Shown one piece after another: positions 51,974-60,934 of a stretch of 64,000 nt of DNA. Positions within the stretch are counted from its first letter, which is position 1. Every line of letters begins with the position of its first letter. The stretch lies in the NCBI RefSeq assembly GCF_011759385.1, contig NZ_JAARLY010000002.1, positions 372,001-436,000 of the forward strand, given 5' to 3'. Source of the stretch: Oleiagrimonas sp. C23AA. Lineage in GTDB: Bacteria; Pseudomonadota; Gammaproteobacteria; Xanthomonadales; Rhodanobacteraceae. Below the pieces are notes generated by a model that saw nothing but the letters and a program-made list of their open reading frames with translations, was not told the DNA's origin and did no database searches. A program made the translations under genes and the position numbers.

Positions 51974-54649
51974 CTATTCGGTCGCGGGCGCTGACGAACG
52001 CCGCATCGTTCGCAGGCTTTTGATCAGCTCGATCAGCGCCGAGGGCAGCAACGCCACCACGATGCACAGCACCATCTCGCTGGCCGAAAGTGGCGCGGTG
52101 TGCAGCAGCCGGTTGCCGATTGGCAGGTAGATGGCCAGCAGTTGCAACGCCACGGTCACGGCCAGCGCCAGCAGCATCGGGCGGTTGGAGGTGAAACCGT
52201 GCGCAAACAGCGAGCTGTGTTCGCTGCGCACCACCATCGCTTGCCCCAGCTGGGCCAGCGCCAGCACCGTGAAGGTCATGGTCTGCCAGTGCGCGACATC
52301 GTAGGTGACCGCGCCGGCTTGCGTCAGCAGCGTGGCCACCGCCATGGCCAGCCCGGCCCACACAATGTGCTGCCAGGTGCCGCCGGCGAACAGACTTTCG
52401 CGGGGCGGCCGCGGCGGGCGGCGCATGATGCCGCGTTCGGCCGGTTCGGTGGCCAGCGCCAGTCCCGGCAGACCATCGGTCACCAGATTGATCCAGAGAA
52501 TGTGGCTGGGCAGCAGCGGCGTGGGCAGACCCAGCAGCGGCGCCAGCAAGATCACCAGAATCTCCGCCGAGTTGCAGCCCAGCACGTAACGCACGAATTT
52601 GCGCACGTTGTCGAAGATGCGCCGGCCTTCCTCCACGGCGGCGACAATGGTGGCGAAGTTGTCGTCCAGCAGCACCAGGCTGGCCGCCTCGCGCGCCACA
52701 TCGGTGCCACCGCGACCCATGGCCACACCAATATCGGCGGCCGCCAGTGCCGGTGCGTCGTTGACGCCATCGCCGGTCATCGCCACGTAACGGCCGTGGC
52801 CGGCAATGGCGCGCACAATGCGGATTTTCTGTGCCGGGTCCACCCGCGCGTAAATGCGCACGCTGTCGACCATGGCGGCCAGCCGTTCATCGGAAAGCGC
52901 GCCCAGGTCGCGCCCGGTCAGCACCCGTTCGCCGGGATTGAACATGCCAAGCTGCTGGGCGATGGCCTTGGCCGTGGCCGGGTGATCGCCGGTAATCATC
53001 ACCGGCTCGATGCCGGCCGTGCGGCAGGTTGCCACCGCGGCGCCGGCTTCGGGGCGCGGCGGGTCTTGCAGACCGACCAGGCCCAGCAGCTCCATGTCGC
53101 GTTCCACTTCGTCGGCCTGCACCTGGGGCAGCGCCGGCCAGGCGCGTTGCGCCAGCGCCATCACGCGCAGACCGTCGGCGGCCATTTCTCCGGCCAGCGT
53201 CAGCAACGCCTCGCGGGTGGGCGCGTCCAACGGCTGGCCGCCGGCACGGGTGCAGCGCTCCAGCATGCTTTCGGGCGCGCCCTTGGTGTAGGCCATGTAG
53301 CCGTGATGCGGCACGTGGTGAACGGTGGTCATGCGCTTGCGGTCGGCATCGAACGGCAATTCGCGGCTGCGCGGCGCGTGATGTTCCAGCGCTGTCTTGT
53401 GCAATCCGGCGTTGTCGGCGGCCCGCCACAAGGCCACTTCGGTAGGGTCGCCGGTAACATCGCCATCGGCGGCGGCGTGGGCGTCATTGCACAACGCGGC
53501 GGCGCGCAGCAGCGCTTTGGCGGCAGCCGGGAAACCATCCGCTTGCGCCAGCCGATCGGTGGCCGCGCCCAGGGTCAGTTCGGCCAGCTGCATCACGTTG
53601 CAGGTGAGCGTGCCGGTCTTGTCGGTGCAGATGCAGCTGACCGAGCCCAGCGTCTCCACCGCCGGCAGCCGCCGCACCAGCGCGTGGCGCGCGGCCATGC
53701 TGCGCGTGCCCAGCGCCAGCATCATGGTCACCACCGCCGGCAGCGCTTCGGGAATGGCCGCCACCGCCAGGCTGAGCGCGGTCAGCAGCATCAGCACTGG
53801 CGGCTCGCCGCGCAGCAGGCCGGTGGCGAACACCAGCAGGCAGATGCCCAGCACGGCCAGCGCCAGTTGCCGGCCAAAGCGTGCCAGGCGCCGTTGCAGT
53901 GGCGTGGGTGCCGGCGGCACGGCGGCCAGCAGGCTGGCAATGTGCCCCAGTTCGGTGTGCATGCCAGTGGCGACCACCACGCCGCGGCCGCGTCCGTGGC
54001 TGACGGCCGAGCCCTTGAACACCATGCAGGTGCGTTCGGCCAGCGGCTGGGCCGGGTCGTGCAGCGCGGCCGTGGTCTTGTCCACCGGCACCGATTCACC
54101 GGTCAGCGCCGACTCGTCGATGCGCAACTGATGCGCCGACAGCAGCCGGATATCGGCCGGTACCGCGGCGCCGGCCTCCAGCACCACAAGGTCGCCCGGC
54201 ACCAGCTGGGCGGCGGCGATATCCTGCGTCTCCCCGCCGCGCACCACCTGCGCGTGCAGCGCGGCCAGCCGGCGCAGTTCCTCGATGGCGCGCTCGGCGC
54301 GTACCGACTGCAGCCAGCCGATACCGGCGTTGAGCACCACAATCGCCAGAATCACGCTGGCGTCCAGCGTATCGCCGGCCAGCGCCGCCACGCCCGCCGC
54401 CGCCAGCAGAATCAGCACCATCAGGTCGGTGAACTGCGCCAGCGCCAAACGCAAGACACCGCGCCGGCTGGCCTGGCGAATCTGGTTGACGCCATGGCTG
54501 GCCAGTCGCGCTTGTGCGTCCTGCGGCGTCAGGCCGTGGCTGGCATGCGATTCCAGCCGGTGCACGGCTTCCTGCGCGTCCAGCGTGTGCCAGGCAGGCT
54601 CGGTGGTGGCTGGCGTGGTCGGCGCGGCCTGTCGCCTTGTGCGTCGCAT
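51974..54649 (-). CDS. P-type (P2) cation-transporting ATPase, probably Ca2+
   Basis: 891 residues. The phosphorylation site is D343 in CTDKTGTLTCNVMQL. TGESVPVDK is the actuator loop and MTGDGVNDAPALAAADIGVA the hinge. Ion-site residues follow the SERCA pattern: the acidic residue in PEALPAVVTMMLALGTRSMA, Asn/Glu in NSAEILVILLA, and Asn/Asp in LWINLVTDGLP. This suggests Ca2+ export over Na+/K+ transport. It lies 4 bases after a Na+/Ca2+ exchanger gene in the same direction, supporting a shared calcium role. Confidence 0.9.
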   Translation of the reverse strand: MRRTRRQAAPTTPATTEPAWHTLDAQEAVHRLESHASHGLTPQDAQARLASHGVNQIRQASRRGVLRLALAQFTDLMVLILLAAAGVAALAGDTLDASVILAIVVLNAGIGWLQSVRAERAIEELRRLAALHAQVVRGGETQDIAAAQLVPGDLVVLEAGAAVPADIRLLSAHQLRIDESALTGESVPVDKTTAALHDPAQPLAERTCMVFKGSAVSHGRGRGVVVATGMHTELGHIASLLAAVPPAPTPLQRRLARFGRQLALAVLGICLLVFATGLLRGEPPVLMLLTALSLAVAAIPEALPAVVTMMLALGTRSMAARHALVRRLPAVETLGSVSCICTDKTGTLTCNVMQLAELTLGAATDRLAQADGFPAAAKALLRAAALCNDAHAAADGDVTGDPTEVALWRAADNAGLHKTALEHHAPRSRELPFDADRKRMTTVHHVPHHGYMAYTKGAPESMLERCTRAGGQPLDAPTREALLTLAGEMAADGLRVMALAQRAWPALPQVQADEVERDMELLGLVGLQDPPRPEAGAAVATCRTAGIEPVMITGDHPATAKAIAQQLGMFNPGERVLTGRDLGALSDERLAAMVDSVRIYARVDPAQKIRIVRAIAGHGRYVAMTGDGVNDAPALAAADIGVAMGRGGTDVAREAASLVLLDDNFATIVAAVEEGRRIFDNVRKFVRYVLGCNSAEILVILLAPLLGLPTPLLPSHILWINLVTDGLPGLALATEPAERGIMRRPPRPPRESLFAGGTWQHIVWAGLAMAVATLLTQAGAVTYDVAHWQTMTFTVLALAQLGQAMVVRSEHSSLFAHGFTSNRPMLLALAVTVALQLLAIYLPIGNRLLHTAPLSASEMVLCIVVALLPSALIELIKSLRTMRRSSAPATE

Positions 54650-54653
54650 GGCG

Positions 54654-55658
54654 TCAGGTATCCCGGTACAGCGCGAAAAGGTTCAGCACATAGCCGCCGA
54701 TCAGGCCGACATCGATCCATCCCACGCGCAGCAGGCGCCCGCCGGGACGGCTGACCAGGCCAAGCATCACCAGCGCCGTCATCCCCATGGCGATGACCGC
54801 CGACAGCGCATGCGCGGGCGCCACGTGGCGCAGCACCGGACCATCCATGAACAGCAGGTCGTCAATGGCGACAATGACCATATCGAACAGGTTGCTGCCC
54901 AGCAGGTTGGCCATCGCCATGTCCAGCGCGCCCATGCGCACCGCCGCCAGCGTCACCACCAGCTCCGGCATGGAGGTGGCGCCGGCCACGAACAGCGAGC
55001 CCATGAAGCTCATCTGCCAGCCCATCAGCTCGGCCACGCGCTCGGCCGCCAGCGACAAACCAATGCCGGAGCCCACGATCACCACCGCGCCACCCACGTA
55101 GCGAGCAATGGCGCCATGCAGGCGCGAGCGGCTTCTGGGTGTCGGTGCGCTGGCCGGGTGCCGGTCCTGGCCGCCATGTCGAAACAGACTGCGCATGGCC
55201 ACCGCATACAGCAGCAACAACAGCGGGCTGATCAGCCCCACATGGCCCAACGTCGGGCCCGTCGCCCCGGATGGCAGCAGCAGGGCCACCGCCACCACGC
55301 CGATCAGCAACACGCCGAACGCGGCCGACAGCAGATGGCGACGACTGGCCACCTGAAACAGTCCCGGCCCACGCAACGCCATATCCAGCACGGCCACCAG
55401 CGCAAGATTGAACACGCAGCTGCCCAGCGCATCGCCAATGGCAATGTCCGGCCGGTGCGCCAAGCCAATTGCGCTGGCGCCCAGCACCAGCTCCGGCAAC
55501 GAGGTCACCGAGGCCAGCACCACCAAACCTATCCAACTGCCGGAAACGCCGGTCTCCTCGGCAATCACATCGGCGTTGCGCGACAACACCGGACCTGCCG
55601 CACCGATCAGCGCCACACACAACGCAAACAGCAGCCAAGACAGTGTCAGTGCATTCAT
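54654..55658 (-). CDS. Sodium/calcium exchanger-family (CaCA) membrane protein
   Basis: 334 residues with about ten membrane segments. Two alpha-repeats typical of CaCA antiporters are visible: ASVTSLPELVLGASAIG with GDALGSCVFN, and VAGATSMPELVVTLAAV with ANLLGSNLFD. A cytoplasmic basic loop (HPASAPTPRSRSRLHG) separates the halves. It probably exports Ca2+ using an ion gradient. It is the first gene of a two-gene operon with the P-type ATPase. Confidence 0.9.
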   Translation of the reverse strand: MNALTLSWLLFALCVALIGAAGPVLSRNADVIAEETGVSGSWIGLVVLASVTSLPELVLGASAIGLAHRPDIAIGDALGSCVFNLALVAVLDMALRGPGLFQVASRRHLLSAAFGVLLIGVVAVALLLPSGATGPTLGHVGLISPLLLLLYAVAMRSLFRHGGQDRHPASAPTPRSRSRLHGAIARYVGGAVVIVGSGIGLSLAAERVAELMGWQMSFMGSLFVAGATSMPELVVTLAAVRMGALDMAMANLLGSNLFDMVIVAIDDLLFMDGPVLRHVAPAHALSAVIAMGMTALVMLGLVSRPGGRLLRVGWIDVGLIGGYVLNLFALYRDT

Positions 55659-56126
55659 GGCGCACCCGGATGTCGAGCCGAGGCTTGGTGCACGGAGCGC
55701 CTTGTCCGTGCTGTATCAATGCGCTCTGACAGGTGCGTGTTGGATGCAGGGAAGGGCGCTGCGTAAACCTGTGAGGCGGGATTCCATGCCCCCGACGACT
55801 TGGCTACTGCTGGTGCGCCCTCCTGCTCAGAGAAACGCCGGCAAGCCCGAATCCCGATGTCCGCCTGCATGTCCCGACTCCGCTACCACACGGCGTTCGT
55901 TGTCACGCATTAGGCCGCTTGGAGTGTTGATCGGTATCAAGCCCTGGCTTTGGGAGGGCTACCAACGGCGGGATTCGACCCAGAGCGGTCTCCCGATGAC
56001 TAAATGAGATCCCATCGGAAACCCGAGGCATGACGTCCGACACAGTATCTTCCAGCACTGTCGAGCCAAATGAGGGCGGCCTAGCATTCCTCTGACGTAC
56101 CTTGGCTGCGGGAATGAGGTGCGAAC
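55659..56126. other. 468-base gap upstream of the TraB/GumN-like gene
   Basis: No gene with a ribosome site or plausible composition was found on either strand. It must hold the promoters of the two divergent genes, but no confident -35/-10 pair was picked. GGGATTCGACCC (55971-55982) looks like a tRNA T-arm, but no cloverleaf could be built around it. Confidence 0.4.
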
Positions 56127-57026
56127 ATGGATATCGTCAACATTCGTCGCCGCAAGTTCGTCCGCATGCTGGCTGGAACAACCTCTCTTGGCATCGGCGG
56201 CTTGCAGCCGTTTGCCTTGCTGGCAAAACCTATCGTGCATCACTGGCCACTCTGGTCGATCCGGCGTGGCGGCAGAAGCATCTATCTCACCGCTGAAACG
56301 CCGCCGCAGGCGACGGACTGGCATGACGCGCGTATCGAGCGATTGCTGCCGCGTTGCTCCTCTATCTGGACCGAGACCAACAATGTCTACAGGCAGTCTC
56401 AGGCTACGCTCATTCAGCGCTATGGCATCGACGTCAAGCGGCCACTCAAGGCCTGGCTGGACGTGCGGGACAACGCCCGTTTGGCCAGGGCCGCTGCCGA
56501 CTGCAAGGTGAAGCTTGAGGAGCTCGCTCCATATGAACCATGGATTGTTGGCTCACTGCTCCAGGAAAGCTTCTACCGAGTGTCGGGCTGGAAAGGAAAA
56601 TCCGCTCGCGAGGTGCTCACCAAGCGTGCGGTGCGCGCGGGCATGCCCTGGCATTGCGAGTTCAAGGATAAGGATGATGTCTTTGCCTGGTTCGGTGCGA
56701 TGACACCATTGCAGAACACGCAATTCTTGCGCTACGTGCTAGACGAGGTGCTCGCGGGTCCGGCAGCCGATGCCCGCATTTTCAAGGCCTGGGGCGCGGG
56801 CCAACGCGCGCCGGCAGAGGCAGAAGTGGCGAAGTACGAACTTGCCTACCCGGAGTTGGCGAGGCGGCTCACTTTCGCGCGAAACCGCGCCTGGCTGCCT
56901 CGCCTTGAAATGATGCTCGACACTCCGGGCACACCTCTGATTGTCGTTGGCCTTTATCACATGGTTGGTGCGTCAGGCCTACTCGCTCTCGCCAGGCAAC
57001 GGGGCTGGTCGGTGGAAGTCATTTAG
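56127..57026 (+). CDS. TraB/GumN-like protein with altered first active-site motif
   Basis: 299 residues. The N-terminus RRRKFVRMLAGTTSLGIGG resembles a twin-arginine or simple signal. The C-terminal end RNRAWLPRLEMML with VGLYHMVGASGLLAL fits the TraB/GumN (Tiki-like) family, including the second GxxH. The first GxxH, expected near residue 53, is replaced by LTAET in IYLTAETPPQ. A downstream acidic segment (WTETN) remains. GAGGTG lies 7 bases before ATG 56127. GC is a little lower than nearby genes. Function is unknown; it may be a subfamily with different chemistry. Confidence 0.75.
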   Translation: MDIVNIRRRKFVRMLAGTTSLGIGGLQPFALLAKPIVHHWPLWSIRRGGRSIYLTAETPPQATDWHDARIERLLPRCSSIWTETNNVYRQSQATLIQRYGIDVKRPLKAWLDVRDNARLARAAADCKVKLEELAPYEPWIVGSLLQESFYRVSGWKGKSAREVLTKRAVRAGMPWHCEFKDKDDVFAWFGAMTPLQNTQFLRYVLDEVLAGPAADARIFKAWGAGQRAPAEAEVAKYELAYPELARRLTFARNRAWLPRLEMMLDTPGTPLIVVGLYHMVGASGLLALARQRGWSVEVI

Positions 57027-57142
57027 GGTCAGTTTGATCATCTTGCGGGCGGAAATTTGAATTTTCAGGATAATTGCCGAGCTTCCGCTCCTAGCTGATT
57101 CCCGCCCCAAGCGCATTACCAGATATCCACGCCACTTGCCGT

Positions 57143-60100
57143 CTACTTCTCCAACCGATAATTCAAACTCGCCCGATTGAAGTCGGTGGCGTTTTCGATC
57201 TCGATGTTCCAGCGGTGGCTCAGTCGGTAGCGCATGGTGATGACCTGGCCGGGTTCGAACAGGCCGACGCCGTAGCTCAGGTACAGGCGGGGCGAGAGGT
57301 ATTTGCCGACGGTGAAGGCCGAGGCGCCGCCCAGGGCGTCGTTGTTGGAGACGCCGATCTGGTCGATGCCGATACGCGAGCCGACGCGTTTGGCGAGCAG
57401 GTCGCCAGCGGCTGAGCCCAGTGCCTGGGCGGCGCCGGTGACCATGCTGCCTTCGCCGCCGCGCACCTGTGACAGCGGCTTGCCGGTGATCATGTAGGAC
57501 AGCGCGTCGGACTGTTCCATGGCCGGGTTGGAGAACACGGTCATGATCGGGCGTTGCGCGGTGCCGCGAATCTGCAGACCCACTTCCTGGCCCTGGTCGA
57601 TGGTGGCGTTGGGGTTGAGCTTGCGTACCGCGCGAATATCCAGGCCGGGGTTGTTGATGGGCGTGCCGGCAAACAGCAGGCGGCCCTGGCTGATGGTAAG
57701 GTCCTGCCCGTAGGCACGGTAGGTGCCGTCCACCTGCACCTGGCCCTGGCCGGTGGTGGCGTGGCCCGGTGCCTCGTTGACGCGCAGCGCACCGTAAAGG
57801 CGGCCGTTGAGGCCAAAGCCTTTCAGGTGGGTGTGATCGCCCAGCTGCACCATCACTTTGGCGCTGATCGGCATGGACTGCGCGCGCTGGGCCTGTTGTT
57901 TCTCGTCGACCACCACCACGTCCGGCGAGCTTTGCGCGGCACCGGCGCCGGGCAGCTTGTTGAGGTCGACATTGGCGCTATCGATATGCAGCGTGCCGGT
58001 GACATCCAGGCCGCTCTTGTCCTGGCTGAGTTTCAGGTCGGGCGAGATGATCACGCGCGCGGCCGGGATGTCGGCCGCGGTGACCTGCTCGCCGCTGACA
58101 TGCAGGGTGGCGGTGGAACCGGGCGCGAGGCCGGCCTGGCCGTCGACTTTCAGCTGGCCCTTGCCGGAGGTGATGTGACCCTGCACGGTCAGTTGCTGCT
58201 GGTCGCCGGTGGCAACACGGAACTGACCATCGGCCAGGGTGATGCCGGCGGCGGGGATTTCCATGCCCAGCCCCTGCACCTGGGCGTGGCCGCCCAGCAC
58301 CGGCTTGGCCAGGGTGCCGGCCAGCTTCAGGTCGGCATCGAGCTGGCCTTTCACGTTGGCCACTTCGGCGCTGAGCAGCTCGACGAAGGCCAGGTGCTTC
58401 AAGTCGAGCTGCACCTCGCCGTTGAGCGCGTTGTTCTTGCCCTGCAAGGTGACCTGGCCGGCCAGATGGCCGCCATCGTTGAGGTTGGCGCTGACGCGCA
58501 GCTGCTGGCCCTGCGCGTTGAGGTCGGCATGGGCCTTGAACTGCGAATAGCGCAGCAGCGGTTGGCCGGGGTGATCGATGTAGGCGACGCTGCCCTTGTC
58601 CGAGTCGATCTCGGCCTGGCCGCCGAGCACGCCCTTGGCACTGCGGGTGATGTGGCCCTGGCCGTTGAGCGTGCCTTCGGCGCGCACCGGCAGGTCGTCG
58701 CCGGCCAATGTGGTGAGCAGCGCCAGCGGCAGCGCGCGCAGTCGGTAGCTGGCTTTCAGGCTGCCATCGGGTTGGCTGTCGGCGGCCAGGCACAGCTGCG
58801 GCGAGCCGGCCGAAAGGCAGGCCTGATCCAGTGAGAAACCCTTGCCGTTCCAGCTCATCGCCGCCGGCTGCGTCAGGCGCCAGGTGGGCAGGCCCTGCGC
58901 ATCCAGCGTCAAGGTCTGCAGGCGGCCATGCCACTGCTTGGCCTGCTGCGAGCCGCTGAGCGCCAGGTGCAGCGTCAGCGGCTGGCCCTTGGCGTCCAGC
59001 TTGAGCGAATGTTGCGACGGGTTGCCGTGGCCGCTGATGGCGACGGTGTCAAAGTGCAGGCCGCCGACATAGGCATCGGCGGCGCGAAGGTCGATGTCGC
59101 CGCCAGGTTTTTGCGTGTTGGGCATGTGTGCATCCAGGTGCAGCGACTTGATGCGCTGGTCGGCATAGACCAGACCGTTGCCGCTCAGCTGCGCGCGCAC
59201 GGCCAGCGATGGCCACAAGCCGCTCACATCGATGTGGCCGTCGATATGGCCTTGCGCATCGGGCAGCCAATCGCCCAGCGAGGCCACCTGCAACTGCATG
59301 CGCACACGATTGCGTGCACCCTTGGCGGCGTTCACATGCACCCGGCTGCGGCCCGAATTCAGCGCCAGCTCGCCGCTGACCACGCCCTGGTTGTCCAGCG
59401 TCAGCGTGCCGTGACCGGCCAGTTTGCGCTGGCGCAGCGTGCCGTCGAGCTTCTTGAGTTCCAGCACGCCCTGGCGGGTGTCGGGGCCCAGCTTGCCGTG
59501 GGTGCGAAGGTCGGCATTGAGCGCGCCGCTCCAGCCGGCAAACAGCTGGCCGGGGTTGAACTGGTGCGCGGTGGCCGTGAGCTGCCAGCCGAACGGCGTG
59601 CCCAGGTCCAGCGCGCCATGGGCGGAAAGCTCGCCCTTGGGCTGCTTGACCTGCAGCGTGGTGATGTCGATGTGCGAGGGCGAGCCGCTGATATCCAGCG
59701 CCACCTGCGCCAGCTGCTTGGGCGGACCGATGGCGATATCGCCCTTGGCGGCAAACTGAGCCGGCGTGCCGTGCACCTGGAGCTTGCCGTGGGTATCCAG
59801 ACGCTGGCCGGCCAGCGTGGCCGGCAGCTGCACGCCCTGCCAGTCCAGCGCCAGTTGCGCGCTGATGGGGCTGGTATCCAGGTGTACCTGACCGCGCGCG
59901 GTCAGCTGGCCGGGTACCTGTGGCGAGCGCACGGTGAGCGGGTCCAGGCTGAGCGTGTTGCCTTGCTTGTCCAGCGCCAGGTCCATCGGCGTCAGATCGA
60001 TGCGTGTGCCGTTGATGGTGATCTGGCCGTTGAACTGGCCGCGGCGGCCATCGCCATGGCCGTGCAGTGATAGCGCCAAGTGCTGGATGTCGCCAGGCCC

Positions 60101-60934
60101 CAGCAACTGGGACGGATCAAAACGCGGTACCTCCAGCGCGGCGGTCCAGGTGTCGCCCGCGGCCTGGTTCAATCTCAGGCTCAGGGTGGTGCGGGTCGGC
60201 TGGGTGAGCGCCATGTCCAGCGTGGCGGTACGCCGGTCGCTGCGCACGGTCAGCGTGCCGTCCAGCGTGTTCTTGCCGGTTTTCCAGCGGAAATCGCCGT
60301 TCAGCTGACCGGGGTAGCCGCTGTCGAAGCCCATCTGCCCGTGCAGGCTGACGTGGCCTTGCGGGGTGACCAGTTTCAGCGTGCGCACCTGTGCAGTTTG
60401 CGCCGTCCATTTGCCGGCAAGATCCAGCGAGTTGGCCACGAACAGGCTTTGCCCGGCCTGGGTGACCTCGGTGTGGCCGATGTGCGCGCTGTCGATCTGG
60501 ATGTTCAGTGGCGCACGCAACGAGAAACGGGTGCTTTTCTGTTCCGGCTTGGGCGGCGCAGCCTTGGGCAGTGCCACGCGGATGTCGCCGGCTTGCAGGC
60601 GCTGCACGTGAACATGCTCGGCCAGCAGCGACCAGATGCCGATATCGACACGCGCATGGTCCACGCGCACATCCAGCCCATCGGCAGTGCGGTAACGCAG
60701 GCCCTTGAGTTCGGTGGGGCCGGCCAGGCTGCCGCTGGCCTGTTTCACGCTTAGCGCACCATCGGTCAGGCGCGTGGCCTGCCCCAGCGCAAAACGCAGC
60801 CCGCTGCCGGTGCCCAGCAGCCAGAACAGCGCCGCGGCCAGCAGCGCCAATACGGCGAGCACACCCACTCCCAACCAGCGCGGCCAGCGGCGGCGCAGCG
60901 TGGCGGCTTGCTTGTCGGTATTGGGCGTACTCAC
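57143..60934 (-). CDS. tamB: Translocation and assembly module inner-membrane protein TamB
   Basis: 1263 residues. One N-terminal membrane helix (WLGVGVLAVLALLAAALFWL, about residues 20-40) is followed by a very long beta-rich periplasmic body of repeated AsmA/TamB-type strands. The C-terminal DUF490 domain contains GSRIGIDQIGVSNND and LSYGVGLFEPGQVITMRYRL. TamB bridges the inner membrane to TamA and is implicated in outer-membrane protein or phospholipid delivery. Its start overlaps the tamA stop by four bases. Confidence 0.93.
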   Translation of the reverse strand: MSTPNTDKQAATLRRRWPRWLGVGVLAVLALLAAALFWLLGTGSGLRFALGQATRLTDGALSVKQASGSLAGPTELKGLRYRTADGLDVRVDHARVDIGIWSLLAEHVHVQRLQAGDIRVALPKAAPPKPEQKSTRFSLRAPLNIQIDSAHIGHTEVTQAGQSLFVANSLDLAGKWTAQTAQVRTLKLVTPQGHVSLHGQMGFDSGYPGQLNGDFRWKTGKNTLDGTLTVRSDRRTATLDMALTQPTRTTLSLRLNQAAGDTWTAALEVPRFDPSQLLGPGDIQHLALSLHGHGDGRRGQFNGQITINGTRIDLTPMDLALDKQGNTLSLDPLTVRSPQVPGQLTARGQVHLDTSPISAQLALDWQGVQLPATLAGQRLDTHGKLQVHGTPAQFAAKGDIAIGPPKQLAQVALDISGSPSHIDITTLQVKQPKGELSAHGALDLGTPFGWQLTATAHQFNPGQLFAGWSGALNADLRTHGKLGPDTRQGVLELKKLDGTLRQRKLAGHGTLTLDNQGVVSGELALNSGRSRVHVNAAKGARNRVRMQLQVASLGDWLPDAQGHIDGHIDVSGLWPSLAVRAQLSGNGLVYADQRIKSLHLDAHMPNTQKPGGDIDLRAADAYVGGLHFDTVAISGHGNPSQHSLKLDAKGQPLTLHLALSGSQQAKQWHGRLQTLTLDAQGLPTWRLTQPAAMSWNGKGFSLDQACLSAGSPQLCLAADSQPDGSLKASYRLRALPLALLTTLAGDDLPVRAEGTLNGQGHITRSAKGVLGGQAEIDSDKGSVAYIDHPGQPLLRYSQFKAHADLNAQGQQLRVSANLNDGGHLAGQVTLQGKNNALNGEVQLDLKHLAFVELLSAEVANVKGQLDADLKLAGTLAKPVLGGHAQVQGLGMEIPAAGITLADGQFRVATGDQQQLTVQGHITSGKGQLKVDGQAGLAPGSTATLHVSGEQVTAADIPAARVIISPDLKLSQDKSGLDVTGTLHIDSANVDLNKLPGAGAAQSSPDVVVVDEKQQAQRAQSMPISAKVMVQLGDHTHLKGFGLNGRLYGALRVNEAPGHATTGQGQVQVDGTYRAYGQDLTISQGRLLFAGTPINNPGLDIRAVRKLNPNATIDQGQEVGLQIRGTAQRPIMTVFSNPAMEQSDALSYMITGKPLSQVRGGEGSMVTGAAQALGSAAGDLLAKRVGSRIGIDQIGVSNNDALGGASAFTVGKYLSPRLYLSYGVGLFEPGQVITMRYRLSHRWNIEIENATDFNRASLNYRLEK

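Noticed and set aside
55971-55982. GGGATTCGACCC resembling a tRNA T-arm
   Set aside because: No acceptor, D or anticodon stems could be formed around it.
55408-56007. 199-codon plus-strand open frame in the gap before the TraB/GumN-like gene
   Set aside because: First part is antisense to the Ca2+ exchanger; the rest has no domain, no ribosome site and unlikely composition.
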